Shown here in pieces: positions 29,840 to 39,691 of a DNA stretch of 64,000 nt; the stretch's first letter is position 1; every line of letters starts with the position of its first letter. The notes beneath the pieces were generated by a model, which saw nothing but the letters and a program-made list of their open reading frames with translations, was not told where the DNA came from and ran no database searches. The stretch lies in assembly GCF_024793895.1 (NCBI RefSeq), contig NZ_JANUSB010000015.1, forward strand, positions 1,974,695 to 2,038,694, given 5' to 3'. The DNA comes from Serratia sp. AKBS12. Its GTDB lineage: Bacteria; Pseudomonadota; Gammaproteobacteria; Enterobacterales; Enterobacteriaceae. The translations under genes were made by a program, and so were the position numbers.

Positions 29840-30175
29840 ATGAAAAGAGCGACTAAAGTACGCATTTATCCCGACGCGGAACAGACGGCATTCTTAAATG
29901 CGCAGTTTGGCGCGGTGCGTTTTGCGTACAATAAAGCCCTGCATATCAGCCGCTATATGTATCAGCATCGCGGTGTATCTCTAAAGGCAGCACGGGACAT
30001 AAAGCCCCTTCTCTGGCTATAGCCAATAAATCCCGTCGTTACGGCTGGCTTAAAGAGTACGATTCACTGGCATTGCAGCAAGCCGTGATTAATCTGGATA
30101 AAGCATTCGCCAACTTTTTAACAAGAAACTCAGAGCCAAAAAGCCGACGTTTAAGAGCAAGCGCGGTAAACAATC
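29840..30175 (+). pseudogene. tnpB: IS605-type tnpB, frameshifted and truncated
   Basis: N-terminal TnpB (MKRATKVRIYPDAEQTAFLNAQFGAVRFAYNKAL). A two-base insertion near 30014 and a lost T near 30118 break the frame; restoring them gives KSRRYGWLKEYDSLALQQAVINLDKAF then KPTFKSKRGKQS. Everything after about residue 110, including the RuvC-like nuclease residues, is missing where it abuts repB. No guide-RNA 3' end survives. Confidence 0.8.
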
Positions 30176-31164
30176 AAGTTAGCAGTCACCATGACGTTGT
30201 GTCGGAGTTTAATGGCCTCCAGTGTCTTTTTTTCCTGCTCACTGTGCCCTATTTTCTTATACCAGCCCGCTAATTTTCTTAAGTCGGGTACACTCACCTT
30301 CTCATTAGGATCATAGGCATCCAACTGAGACATATATTGGGTCATCAGCGAAATACATTTTCTGGCCCATTCCCCTTCAGCAGCAGATCCCGCCGTTACA
30401 TGAGGGCGACGAGGAAGACGTGGTCGCATCGGTTTTGTTGCTTCTGGTGCAGACTCATCAACATAGGTAAATTTGATAGCATGCACGGAACGGCCTATCT
30501 TCACCGGTTCCCAAACCACCGAGATATCTGTCGAGGCATTGATGCGATCGAGAGAGGGTTGCAGCAGTTTTTGCCTGAAGTCCCGATAATCCTGATATTT
30601 GCCTTGCAGATTAGCCTTTTCGCGCATCCATTTGACCTCAAGAGTGACTTCGATGGTCCCCTGACTCCTATACCGAGTCAGGTTACGCGCCTTCACCAGC
30701 CAGCTGTAAAGACGGATCGAGAAAGGTGTATCCAGCCTGGTCAGGTTTATGAAGTCCAATTTGGTAAAGCTTTCTTTGAGCTCAAATAGATAGGGGGCAA
30801 CATCCTGTCCAAAACGTAGTACCACTGCACTATGGTCATCATTGTTGACATACTCAAGACGCGAAAACCAGGAAAGTTGAACAGTTCTGACTTTTCCATT
30901 CCTATCTTCTTTGTAGATTGTCACCGGTTTTTTCATCAAGCTGTCAGCCGCATCGCGTAATTGGCGGTGTCTACTGGTCGGGTTGACGCCGTAAATACGT
31001 TGATAATCACGAGGATAGAGCGTGTACAACATATCCGGTTGCGGCTTTCTACTATCAATTTGCGCAAGAGCAAGGTTCAGAAGACGCATTTCGTCCAGAG
31101 TTACACCATAGGCGCCTTCAAGAAGATCATTCCCCTGCACTACAGTCAATGTGTCATGTTTCAT
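30151..31164 (-). CDS. repB: Plasmid replication initiator, RepB / Rep_3 family
   Basis: 337-residue iteron-binding initiator. Two winged-helix domains: about 1-130 (LTVVQGNDLLEGAYGVTLDEMRLLNLALAQI; YPRDYQRIYGVN) and 131-240 (FTKLDFINLTRLDTPFSIRLYSWLVKARNL; VKWMREKANLQGKYQDYRDFRQKLLQPSLDRIN), matching the Rep_3 superfamily of RepFIB- and pPS10-type initiators. It is transcribed away from two iteron clusters upstream. The last eight residues (LIVYRACS) are encoded by DNA of the neighbouring tnpB remnant, so the original C-terminus was replaced. Chromosomal neighbours indicate an integrated replicon or a plasmid-chromosome fusion. Confidence 0.9.
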   Translation of the reverse strand: MKHDTLTVVQGNDLLEGAYGVTLDEMRLLNLALAQIDSRKPQPDMLYTLYPRDYQRIYGVNPTSRHRQLRDAADSLMKKPVTIYKEDRNGKVRTVQLSWFSRLEYVNNDDHSAVVLRFGQDVAPYLFELKESFTKLDFINLTRLDTPFSIRLYSWLVKARNLTRYRSQGTIEVTLEVKWMREKANLQGKYQDYRDFRQKLLQPSLDRINASTDISVVWEPVKIGRSVHAIKFTYVDESAPEATKPMRPRLPRRPHVTAGSAAEGEWARKCISLMTQYMSQLDAYDPNEKVSVPDLRKLAGWYKKIGHSEQEKKTLEAIKLRHNVMVTANLIVYRACS

Positions 31165-31276
31165 TCTTCCTATCCATAATGTGGAAAATATATAAACTAT
31201 TCCCCATTTGTGATGGGAGAGTAAATCATCATCACATCGTGATTTATGATATTACTCACAACAAGCTTATCTGCAG

Positions 31277-31871
31277 CAGGAAATGTCTCCACCTGTATTC
31301 CTGGCGACAGTGTCAGGGTTCACAGTGACATCAAGACAGCACTGATGCACTTTTACTGCAAACAAACAGGAAAAATGTCCACTTAAAGGATTGTCTCCCA
31401 AACATTTTCTCCTTCCATTTATCCAGAAGGGTGTGGAGTAGCGACAAGGGACAAAACAGCTTGTATACATAATAAGCTATCACTATGGCAAATTACCTGA
31501 ACATGAAATCACTCCACCCTTCTTGGTTACCAAGCAGGTAATTCCTCCACTTTTACTTGCCGCGTGAACAAGAGCGGACTTACTGATGACGTCAATTCAT
31601 ACAGGAAAACACTCCACATAATCATTGAAGAAACAGGAAATTCTTCCACTTTCATTTGTTACTTCACCCACCACATCCAATAGCTCTCGTGCTTAACAAC
31701 AGGAAATGTATCCAACTTTACTCACTGTCAAGTACATAAAATCATTCCATCTATCACTCATTTGTATCAGGAAATATTTCCACCTACCCCGGCTGCTAGA
31801 CAGGAAATTACTCCACGGATGGAAGTAAACTGTTGTACAGTAATGCAAGTTGCAACAGAAAAAACCTCCAC
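31277..31871. repeat. Replication-origin iterons, family 1
   Basis: At least eight copies of CAGGAAATNNNTCCAC-like 16-mers start at 31277, 31367, 31535, 31602, 31634, 31700, 31768, 31801 and 31856, with a degenerate one near 31503. Spacings of 32, 67, 32, 66, 68 and 33 bp between 31503 and 31801 are multiples of about 33, three helical turns. A DnaA-box-like TTATCCAGA lies at 31419. Together with repB this is an iteron origin. Confidence 0.85.
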
Positions 31872-31881
31872 CTATGTGTAA

Positions 31882-32000
31882 CGGCTCGCAATCGAAATCC
31901 CTTCGACTCGCAATCAATGCAAATTTCGGCTCACATTAAGTGATAATGGGCTCGCATTTGCCCTGCCCGGCTCGCAATCCATTCCACCCGGCTCAAAATA
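31882..32000. repeat. Iteron-like repeats, family 2 (CGGCTCGCAATC)
   Basis: Six direct repeats of CGGCTCGCAATC or close variants begin at 31882, 31904, 31927, 31948, 31968 and 31989, a regular 20-23 bp step (two helical turns). They are unrelated in sequence to family 1 and may bind RepB, a partition protein or another initiator. Confidence 0.7.
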
Positions 32001-32060
32001 ACTGCAAATAAACTTTGTCATATCGGCAAACCGACCGCAGCATCCCGTTTACTCCGTTTA

Positions 32061-32120
32061 TGGTCATGGTCATGGTCATGGTCATGGTCATGGTCATGGT
32101 CATGGTCATGGTCATGGTCA
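32061..32120. repeat. Hexanucleotide microsatellite (TGGTCA)x10
   Basis: Ten perfect tandem copies of TGGTCA, 60 bp, in non-coding DNA between the iterons and the metalloprotease gene, ending about 143 bp before its start. Copy number is likely unstable. Confidence 0.95.
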
Positions 32121-32263
32121 GGCCACTGAAAAGGCGCTTTAAAAAATTTCCTGATCGTGAACCAGCTATTGATTTACCATAATTAAGGCCATCAACTCGA
32201 AACGTTCACGACCCGCTGGGATGATCTATATTTAAAGCGTCAAACATCCTTCAGGTGAATTTT

Positions 32264-34570
32264 ATGATGTCCTCTAACAAACTGATACAACGTGGTTTAC
32301 CTTTCGATATTGCAAAAAGAGATCACCGGCGCTGGTTTAGTCCTCATCCTACACAGTCTACCGGGCTTTGGTGTGAAGCCGGGGACAGTCTGGAGATAGT
32401 CTGTCATTACAACGGTGACATGCCTTCATCTGCACCGGAGCTGTGGATATATCCGGTGACGGAATCCGCTGATGAAGAGAGTAAATCCCGTCAGTCAGTT
32501 CAGCTGGATTTTGGAACTCAGCGTATTACGGCCAAAAATCGTGGGATTATCTATTTTGCTGCCCCCAACTTTCCTCTGGATTCAGAAATTTATGCTCAGG
32601 TAGTCAGTGGTGCCCGCCAGATGCCGCGTTTTGTATTAGGCCTGGATACTCAGCAAACCTGGAACCAGGCACTTGAGGATTTTAGCTGTGCCCCCTATGG
32701 CGAACTGGTTGGTCAGAGAATGATTGTTGCTATGCCGCTATGTGTGCTTAAGGAAAATATCGATAATCCTCAAAAAGTGTCCGAGCTGTGGGATAAAATT
32801 GTATCGCTGGCGGAGGAGTGCTATGGCCTGCACGCAAATTATCCTCGTCCCCATCAGGCCACACCATTTCAGTATATTTTTGAGACTAAGCCTTCTTCGA
32901 CTGGAGGCTATATGTCTGCGTCGAACGCCTGGCTCGGAACCAATCTCAATGGCGCGTACTGCGTTTGCAACAGCCGGGATCTGACAGAAGACGGCTGGGG
33001 CCCCTGGCATGAGCTGGGGCATCATTATCAGCTGGACGATGTGCGCTGGGATGGACTGGGGGAAGTGACGGTCAATATCGTATCACTCTACGTACAGAGT
33101 GCGCTGAATGGAAGAGCAACCCGGTTGGACAGTATTTGGCCAGAGCTCTTTGAATACTTTAAGGAACATGACAAAGACTACAGCAGACTGGGGTTGTTTC
33201 ATCAGGTTGCCATGTTCTGGCAGCTTACCCTGGCATTCGGGAGGGATTTTCATGCCCGACTCGGACAACGTTATCGCATCCTGAAAGCAACAGAACGCCC
33301 GCGGAACAGTAATGAAAAAATTCAGCGATTTATACTGGAATGCAGTCGGGTATCTGGTTTTAATTTATTAACGTTTTTTGAACAGTGGGGGCTGCCGGTG
33401 CTTCCGGAAACGGTGCAGGAAATAAACAATATGGAGCTGCTCGATTTAACGAAACCCATATGGAAAAATACCGACGAAAAGCCAGCTTACCAGTTCTCTC
33501 TACAGGAGCAAAATATTACCGGACAGATTAATATTCCAGAACATATTCATGAGAATGGGATTTTTGATGTATCAGTTATTGTCACAAATAAAAATAACAA
33601 TACGTTAAGTTACCAGTGGGAAATACCTGAAGGATTCTCTTTTTTATCTTCTCCTGAGCATCAGAGTGTTACGATTTCCGTACCACCAGATGTTATACAC
33701 AACAGCTCTGCGTTGATCCGAGTTTTTGTCCGTAATTCTGACGGACGTGCGATGACTCTCGGTGGTAAATTACACCTTAAAGTTACAGGAGAGAGAGAAA
33801 TACACTCAGGAGAGTACATAGATATTGCAATAATGAGAAAATATAACACAGACAAACTACATTCGTGGTCTGACTCTCGTCAGGGGAAAGTCGGTGATAT
33901 CTATCTTGGTGTATGGAGTGATGGTAGTCGTGAATATTTTCGTTTAAAGAAAACACCGTACTGGTACTTTCCTACCGATCATAAAGATAATTCCTGGTGG
34001 GAATTTCTTTTTAAATACACAGACCAGTATTTTTTGGATAATACACATCATGCCGATATTGTAATCAAAAATAATCATTTATATGAATTTCTCTTTGCAC
34101 CGATAAGTCAACAATTATTCCTTGAAAAAATAGGCGCATTGTCAATATCCGGCGGAGAGATCACGACCAATCTTAACGAGGAACTTTTCCATGCTGCGGG
34201 AAGATACATTGTGGAAGTGTACAACAGGAATGACATTCAAAGTAAAGCGAGAGTCATCCTGGAAATACTGGAAACAAGCATCGTATTACAAAATACCCGT
34301 GTCGTCGGTGCAGCCGGATACCCAATGAGCAATGAGATGTTCCTGCAACGAACAGGGGCGACCACCCTGGATGGCAGTTCTATTACCCTCACCCCAGAAC
34401 CTGCTGATTGTATTCATAAAGGGCATTACCTTATTGTATTAAAGGCCGGAAAAAATAATCAGTATACTTGCAATGTTATATATGACGTCATTTCACTAAT
34501 ACCACCGCACCGAACCCACCGTCTATGGGGCCAGGATTCGGATGAGACGTGGTGTGGAACAAAGGATTAA
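32264..34570 (+). CDS. M60-family (enhancin-like) mucin-type metalloprotease
   Basis: 768-residue protein with a Peptidase_M60 domain (about 40-400). The zinc site is H249-E250-x-x-H253 in WHELGHHYQ, with the third ligand E267 in GLGEVTVN, the gluzincin arrangement of M60. A substrate-recognition segment YMSASNAWLGTN and LFHQVAMFWQL follow the family pattern. The C-terminal part (about 410-768) is made of Ig/PKD-like segments (SYQWEIPEGFSF). No classical signal peptide is visible; the N-terminus is MMSSNKLIQRGLPF. M60 and viral enhancins degrade insect intestinal mucin, so a role in opening the peritrophic matrix is plausible. Start at 32264 follows AGGTGA. Confidence 0.88.
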   Translation: MMSSNKLIQRGLPFDIAKRDHRRWFSPHPTQSTGLWCEAGDSLEIVCHYNGDMPSSAPELWIYPVTESADEESKSRQSVQLDFGTQRITAKNRGIIYFAAPNFPLDSEIYAQVVSGARQMPRFVLGLDTQQTWNQALEDFSCAPYGELVGQRMIVAMPLCVLKENIDNPQKVSELWDKIVSLAEECYGLHANYPRPHQATPFQYIFETKPSSTGGYMSASNAWLGTNLNGAYCVCNSRDLTEDGWGPWHELGHHYQLDDVRWDGLGEVTVNIVSLYVQSALNGRATRLDSIWPELFEYFKEHDKDYSRLGLFHQVAMFWQLTLAFGRDFHARLGQRYRILKATERPRNSNEKIQRFILECSRVSGFNLLTFFEQWGLPVLPETVQEINNMELLDLTKPIWKNTDEKPAYQFSLQEQNITGQINIPEHIHENGIFDVSVIVTNKNNNTLSYQWEIPEGFSFLSSPEHQSVTISVPPDVIHNSSALIRVFVRNSDGRAMTLGGKLHLKVTGEREIHSGEYIDIAIMRKYNTDKLHSWSDSRQGKVGDIYLGVWSDGSREYFRLKKTPYWYFPTDHKDNSWWEFLFKYTDQYFLDNTHHADIVIKNNHLYEFLFAPISQQLFLEKIGALSISGGEITTNLNEELFHAAGRYIVEVYNRNDIQSKARVILEILETSIVLQNTRVVGAAGYPMSNEMFLQRTGATTLDGSSITLTPEPADCIHKGHYLIVLKAGKNNQYTCNVIYDVISLIPPHRTHRLWGQDSDETWCGTKD

Positions 34571-34813
34571 TATCTTCCTGGAGGGGAGTAAAAAACCTGA
34601 CTGTGCCCGTTTAAAGAACGGGCAATCAGACATAGCTGTCGTGTAATAAGGGTAGGCCCAAAAAAACAATCCTGTGAAACAGTTTTTCTGTCTCAATTTG
34701 GTGGTTTTTTGTGGTATCCCAAAAAAATACGATAAACTCCTTGAGATATCGCCGATCCATTTGAATCGGCGATATCAATTTTATAAATAGTTCTTCAGCG
34801 GCCATTTATCAAA
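34571..34813. terminator. Convergent region with two hairpins between metalloprotease and tccC genes
   Basis: Contains TGCCCGTT/AACGGGCA (34604-34611 with 34617-34624) and a perfect 12-bp stem GATATCGCCGAT/ATCGGCGATATC (34745-34756 with 34765-34776). Either could end transcription from the two converging genes; neither has a long T run. Confidence 0.55.
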
Positions 34814-37753
34814 TTATAATTTCCTGAATGGACTGAAACCTCTTTTTTCTCGATCTTTCTTCCATGATTGATTGCTACGACGATATGATGAATCTGGCGC
34901 ATCAAGTTGTTTAATAGCTTCTCTTAAAACAGTGAACTCATTTCTCTGAGACGGCGTTAATTTTCTCTGGAGTCGATTGTTTTTATCTGTGTAGAATTGC
35001 ATATTTTCAGCTGCGGCTGGGGCAGTGAAATTATTTAATGTATATTTAGCGGCTATAATATTTGCTTCTAAAATAGCACTAATAGGATTATCGGTGTTAG
35101 CAGAAGCTAACTCTGACTTCAATGCATCAATAACTACTTCTCTTCGTAAGAGATCTTGACTTCCATGATTTCTCCCATTGGTACTATAAGTGAGAGTAAG
35201 TGATGATGTAGGATGTTGCATTATTTCTTCAACCATCCCGTTACTATAATTATGACCTGAGAATTCAGTCGGAAGTCGGGTTAGTGACAACTGCCTGAAG
35301 GTCTCCTTAGCCAGTGTCTTGTGTTCAGCACTTCCTGAAGAAAGTTCTTGCCCCATTCCACTGAAAATAGAAAAAACCGTTTGTGTTGACATCAATTCAT
35401 CTTGCCCAGGGTTCGCACTGCGATACGCCTTAGCAAATTTTTTCTTATTACCTTCTATGGCAAAATCAAAGGCTGTTGATAAGATAACTTCATTATGAAT
35501 GGGAAGCTTAGAAACTTTAAATTCACTAATCAGATTATTATTTTTATCTTTTATTTTTTTTATCCATGCCTCAGTAGTGTTTTTATTTAGCTTGACGATT
35601 TTTCCTCCAATAATTTTCCCTGCCTCTACTCCCTCTTTTTCTAGCGTCGCATGACTTATTTTGGGTGTAGGCGCCTGTCCATCAGGATCCAGCAACGAAA
35701 CAGGATTATTCCTTACCATCCTGAACAGGTTAAGCCCGTCCACCGTGCCCGCCGGATCTGCGCTCAGCCAGCGTCCCACCCACGGCTGATAGTACCGGTA
35801 CCCGTAGTAATACAGCCCTGTGGCGTCGCGTTCCTTACCCGAGTAGCGCACGGTTCTGTAATTCACTTCCGACTGACTGCGCGCCGTCAGAACGGCCGTT
35901 CCGCCGTACGGATAGTACTCCTCCATGCTGATGACGTTCCCGTCACCGTCTAGCTCCAGCTGACTGCTGCCGATCAGGTTATCGTAGCTGTACCTTACCT
36001 GGCCATTACCGATGCCATCCGGCCTGCCTGATGTCCAATGCAGCACCCGTACCTGCGCACGGCCTGCTTCGCCCACGGTTATCACCTGCAGGCCTTCCGT
36101 TTCCGTATCCCCGGACTTTGTGTTCCTCAGCTCCAGCCCTGGCAGGTACAGCGTCTGCTGCGTCTGCGCGCTGCTACCGGTTTTCTGCGTACTGACCTTC
36201 AGTACGCGCTGGCTGCTGCTGTCATACCGGTAGCTTTCATGGTCGGACGCATCGCCATCACGCATCACCGGCGTCACTTTCAGTAACTCGTTGCGCGGCG
36301 TCCATGCGAGGCTCTGGCCCGGCTGCAGCTGTGTCTGCTGTCCGCCCGCCGTAAACAGCGCGTCCACGTCTGAGGGATTTTCCGTCAGCGTGCTCAGTAC
36401 GCCCCGGTTGCTTTTATCGGAGACGGTGATATTTGTGGTGCAACTGTTGTTTGTCGCGGGGGCTCTGTGCCTTATTTGCGTCAGATTGCCGGCTTTATCA
36501 TAGGTGTAAGTACGGGTGTAACTGGTATATGCAGAACTGTCGGTGGGGAGGGGAACGGAGGTGGTGGGCAGGCTACTGCCCAGCTGACCGGCACTGGCCA
36601 ACTCGCGCCCGGTGGCGCTGACCAGCTGGTACAGGCTGTCGTAGACGTACGTGTTTTCCGGTACCACTTTCTGGTTTCGCCAGAAGCGGGTCTCTTCCGC
36701 GTCGTTGGTGATTTTCAGGACGTTGCCCACCGGGTCATATTCATAGCGCAGGTCCTGCAGTATCTTCTGCCCTGACTTATGCCCGGTAGGACGTTCCGTT
36801 TTAATCCCGACAAGGCGCTGCGTCTCCGGCTCGTATGAGTACGTGGTCACCACGCCGTTGCCGTGTACCTCGCGCAGTTTCTGCCCGGCGGCCGAATATG
36901 TCAGGGAGGCGACGATAGTCTGCTCTTCTTTTCCGCCCGTCACCGTCAGCCAGCTGCCCGACAGCAGGCCCGCCACGTCGTACGCCACCCGCTGCAGGTT
37001 GCCTTTTGCATCCGTGGTAGTGAGTACCGCCCCGGTGGCGTCTGCCGTGGTCCGGGTGGTATGCCGCTCACTTTCATCGGCGAGGAGGTCGTTCCACGCA
37101 GAAGCGTTGGTACCCTGCCAGTCGGCCGTAACGTCGGGATTGTCCGCCTCCTTCAGCAGGAGGCGGGTGACCGAGAGCGGCACGCCGGTCAGCGCCACGC
37201 TGTCCGTCTGAGTCAGGCCCGCCGTATCGTAGTGGCTGACGCATATTCCTGCCAGGTTCAGGGCTTTCTCCGCATCGGTATTGCCGGCATAAACGAAGCG
37301 CTCCGCGATGCGGGCGGCTTCGCCGCTGACCTGTTCAGTAATGCTCACCGGACGTCCCGGCAGTTCTGCATGTTCATACTGCCAGGTACGTGTCACCGCC
37401 TGACTTCTGTCCTCCGTACCGTCATCAGCGGTGCGGATATTGCTGACTGCGATAAACGGCCGTCCCGCGGCGTCGTTCAGGCTGACGGTGGTGCCGTTAT
37501 CCACGCCCTGCGAGCGCAGCACGTTGCCGGCCAGGTCGGTGAGATACGTGAAATTCGCCAGTCCGGCGTCGTGTAGACGCGGGTCAGCACTCTGCATCAG
37601 AAAGCCGCGGGCATCGTACTGATGGCGGGTGATGCGCTCACTGGTAACGTCCGGGGAGCCGGGATGGCGGTGGTACGCGATATCGCGTACGGTCAGCCCC
37701 CGGTTGTCGAGGACCGTGACCGTCGGGGTTTTGCTGAACAGTGATGTGCTCAT
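34814..37753 (-). CDS. tccC: Tc toxin C component (TccC/SepC-like Rhs protein) with variable toxin tail
   Basis: 979-residue third component of an ABC insecticidal toxin. Residues about 1-690 form the conserved Rhs/YD-repeat shell (YDARGFL; YEYDPVGNVLK; YTYDKAGNLTQIRHRA; VRYSYDNLIGSSQLELDGDGN; RYSGKERDATGLYYYGYRYYQPWVGRWLSADP) ending with the autoprotease-type border NPVSLLDPDG near residue 688. Together with TcB this shell encloses the toxin. The remaining about 288 residues are the translocated toxin moiety; I recognise no known fold (no actin/Rho ADP-ribosyltransferase motif that I can see). Coding DNA switches from GC-rich to AT-rich at this border. Start ATG at 37753 follows CAGGAAA. Cut off from tcA-tcB by an IS cluster, same strand. 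Confidence 0.93.
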   Translation of the reverse strand: MSTSLFSKTPTVTVLDNRGLTVRDIAYHRHPGSPDVTSERITRHQYDARGFLMQSADPRLHDAGLANFTYLTDLAGNVLRSQGVDNGTTVSLNDAAGRPFIAVSNIRTADDGTEDRSQAVTRTWQYEHAELPGRPVSITEQVSGEAARIAERFVYAGNTDAEKALNLAGICVSHYDTAGLTQTDSVALTGVPLSVTRLLLKEADNPDVTADWQGTNASAWNDLLADESERHTTRTTADATGAVLTTTDAKGNLQRVAYDVAGLLSGSWLTVTGGKEEQTIVASLTYSAAGQKLREVHGNGVVTTYSYEPETQRLVGIKTERPTGHKSGQKILQDLRYEYDPVGNVLKITNDAEETRFWRNQKVVPENTYVYDSLYQLVSATGRELASAGQLGSSLPTTSVPLPTDSSAYTSYTRTYTYDKAGNLTQIRHRAPATNNSCTTNITVSDKSNRGVLSTLTENPSDVDALFTAGGQQTQLQPGQSLAWTPRNELLKVTPVMRDGDASDHESYRYDSSSQRVLKVSTQKTGSSAQTQQTLYLPGLELRNTKSGDTETEGLQVITVGEAGRAQVRVLHWTSGRPDGIGNGQVRYSYDNLIGSSQLELDGDGNVISMEEYYPYGGTAVLTARSQSEVNYRTVRYSGKERDATGLYYYGYRYYQPWVGRWLSADPAGTVDGLNLFRMVRNNPVSLLDPDGQAPTPKISHATLEKEGVEAGKIIGGKIVKLNKNTTEAWIKKIKDKNNNLISEFKVSKLPIHNEVILSTAFDFAIEGNKKKFAKAYRSANPGQDELMSTQTVFSIFSGMGQELSSGSAEHKTLAKETFRQLSLTRLPTEFSGHNYSNGMVEEIMQHPTSSLTLTYSTNGRNHGSQDLLRREVVIDALKSELASANTDNPISAILEANIIAAKYTLNNFTAPAAAENMQFYTDKNNRLQRKLTPSQRNEFTVLREAIKQLDAPDSSYRRSNQSWKKDREKRGFSPFRKL

Positions 37754-37862
37754 GTTAGTTTCCTGTTTATGTTATGCAGCCGGTTAGGCTGCAAAGAAAA
37801 TCATACAGTAATAAGGATAATTTCGCCTGAACGGGCGCTGTCAGGGGGGATGGAGAAAGGCG

Positions 37863-38118
37863 CTAGCACGCTTACCGCCAGTTTTGGCGGGTAGGCGACC
37901 AGTAGGTGAACATGGTCTGCTTCACCATCCATCTCCAGGATCTCTATTTCCAGCTTTTCCGCTGCCGATATGAACGCCTCGCGTATTTGCTGGAGCATCA
38001 TGCCGTCGAAAATCTTACGGCGGTATTTCGTCGTAAAGATAAGGTGTACTACCCGCTTACTGATACTGTGTCTGCGGGAGAGGTATCCCTCAAATTCTTC
38101 ATGCACAATCTCATTCAA
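37863..38118 (-). pseudogene. IS200/IS605 tnpA remnant, second copy
   Basis: Same sequence as the first copy at 29372-29800 through DHVHLLVAYPPKLAVSVL, then broken at about 37863, so the catalytic-tyrosine region is lost. The residual open frame runs on into unrelated DNA upstream of tccC. Confidence 0.85.
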
Positions 38119-38157
38119 AATATTACATTGACTGCATTCTAGCCATGAGCGCTGAAA

Positions 38158-38364
38158 ATGAAAAGAGCGACTAAAGTACGCATTTATCCCGACGCGGAAC
38201 AGACGGCATTCTTAAATGCGCAGTTTGGCGCGGTGCGTTTTGCGTACAATAAAGCCCTGCATATCAGCCGCTATATGTATCAGCATCGCGGTGTATCTCT
38301 AAAGGCAGCACGGGACATAAAGCCCCTTCTGGCTATAGCCAAAAAATCCCGTCGTTACGGCTGG
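38158..38364 (+). pseudogene. IS605-type tnpB remnant, second copy
   Basis: N-terminal 68 codons of TnpB (MKRATKVRIYPDAEQ ... IKPLLAIAKKSRRYGW), in frame unlike the first copy, then cut at the left end of the IS21-like element (TGTCAACAACGGG at 38365). Confidence 0.85.
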
Positions 38365-38432
38365 TGTCAACAACGGGTAAAAAGTGATCCACTTACCGTC
38401 ACCACCAACGGTCTAATATTGATCCACCTTGT

Positions 38433-39043
<611 letters not shown>

Positions 39044-39691
39044 AAATCTCCACCCAAGTTGCGGAAGACCCAGTTTTGCACCGTTGGTAACAAGAACAAC
39101 ACGCATCCAGCTCCATCGGCTCCAGGCCAGACGGAAGTGGAAGAGCTTATGGGCCAGTGGTTTGCCGGCAACGGTGATTTCTACATTATTCAGGTAGGTA
39201 AAATCACTCAAGGCCTGCCGGCCTGGCAGATGTTCCTGACGAAACATGACTTCCTGCTCGTTGCCGAACTTGAGTTTCCAGGCTTTGACTCGCCGTTGCA
39301 GAGTCCGGGTCAGCGTATCGGGATAGCGCCCCGGGTATTTTTCCTGCAGCAGTTCAAGCAGGGTAATTGGCGCCAGCGTAGGTCGGGAGCGGAGTAAAGG
39401 AACGATGACGTCCTCCCACACTTCTTCCAGAGGATCCTGCCGTGTTCGCCAATGACGATGGCCAACAGGTGAGCGCTGTCCTTTTTCAATACGTCGTCCG
39501 GAGCGAACAGCGATACCGGCTTTGGCGGCTGCGGCCGCTTGAGTCTTGCCTTTTCTTCGATGTGTCATATAGAGATTGACCTGTTTGTCGTTGAGCGCCA
39601 CAACCTCTCCATAAGTTGGGAAATCGGACGCTTAGCTTACAAATCGGCCAAAGTAATTGACGCGACAGAGGTCAGAGTAATTGTCGCCTAA

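Noticed and set aside
29840..30175. Functional TnpB RNA-guided nuclease
   Set aside because: Both copies lack the RuvC-like catalytic part and one has two frameshifts.
31277..32000. CRISPR array
   Set aside because: Repeats are short (16 and 12 bp), degenerate and phased at 33 and 21 bp, with no uniform spacers; they fit iterons of the adjacent repB.
36863..37576. Plus-strand open frame opposite tccC
   Set aside because: Antisense to conserved Rhs repeats; no independent support.
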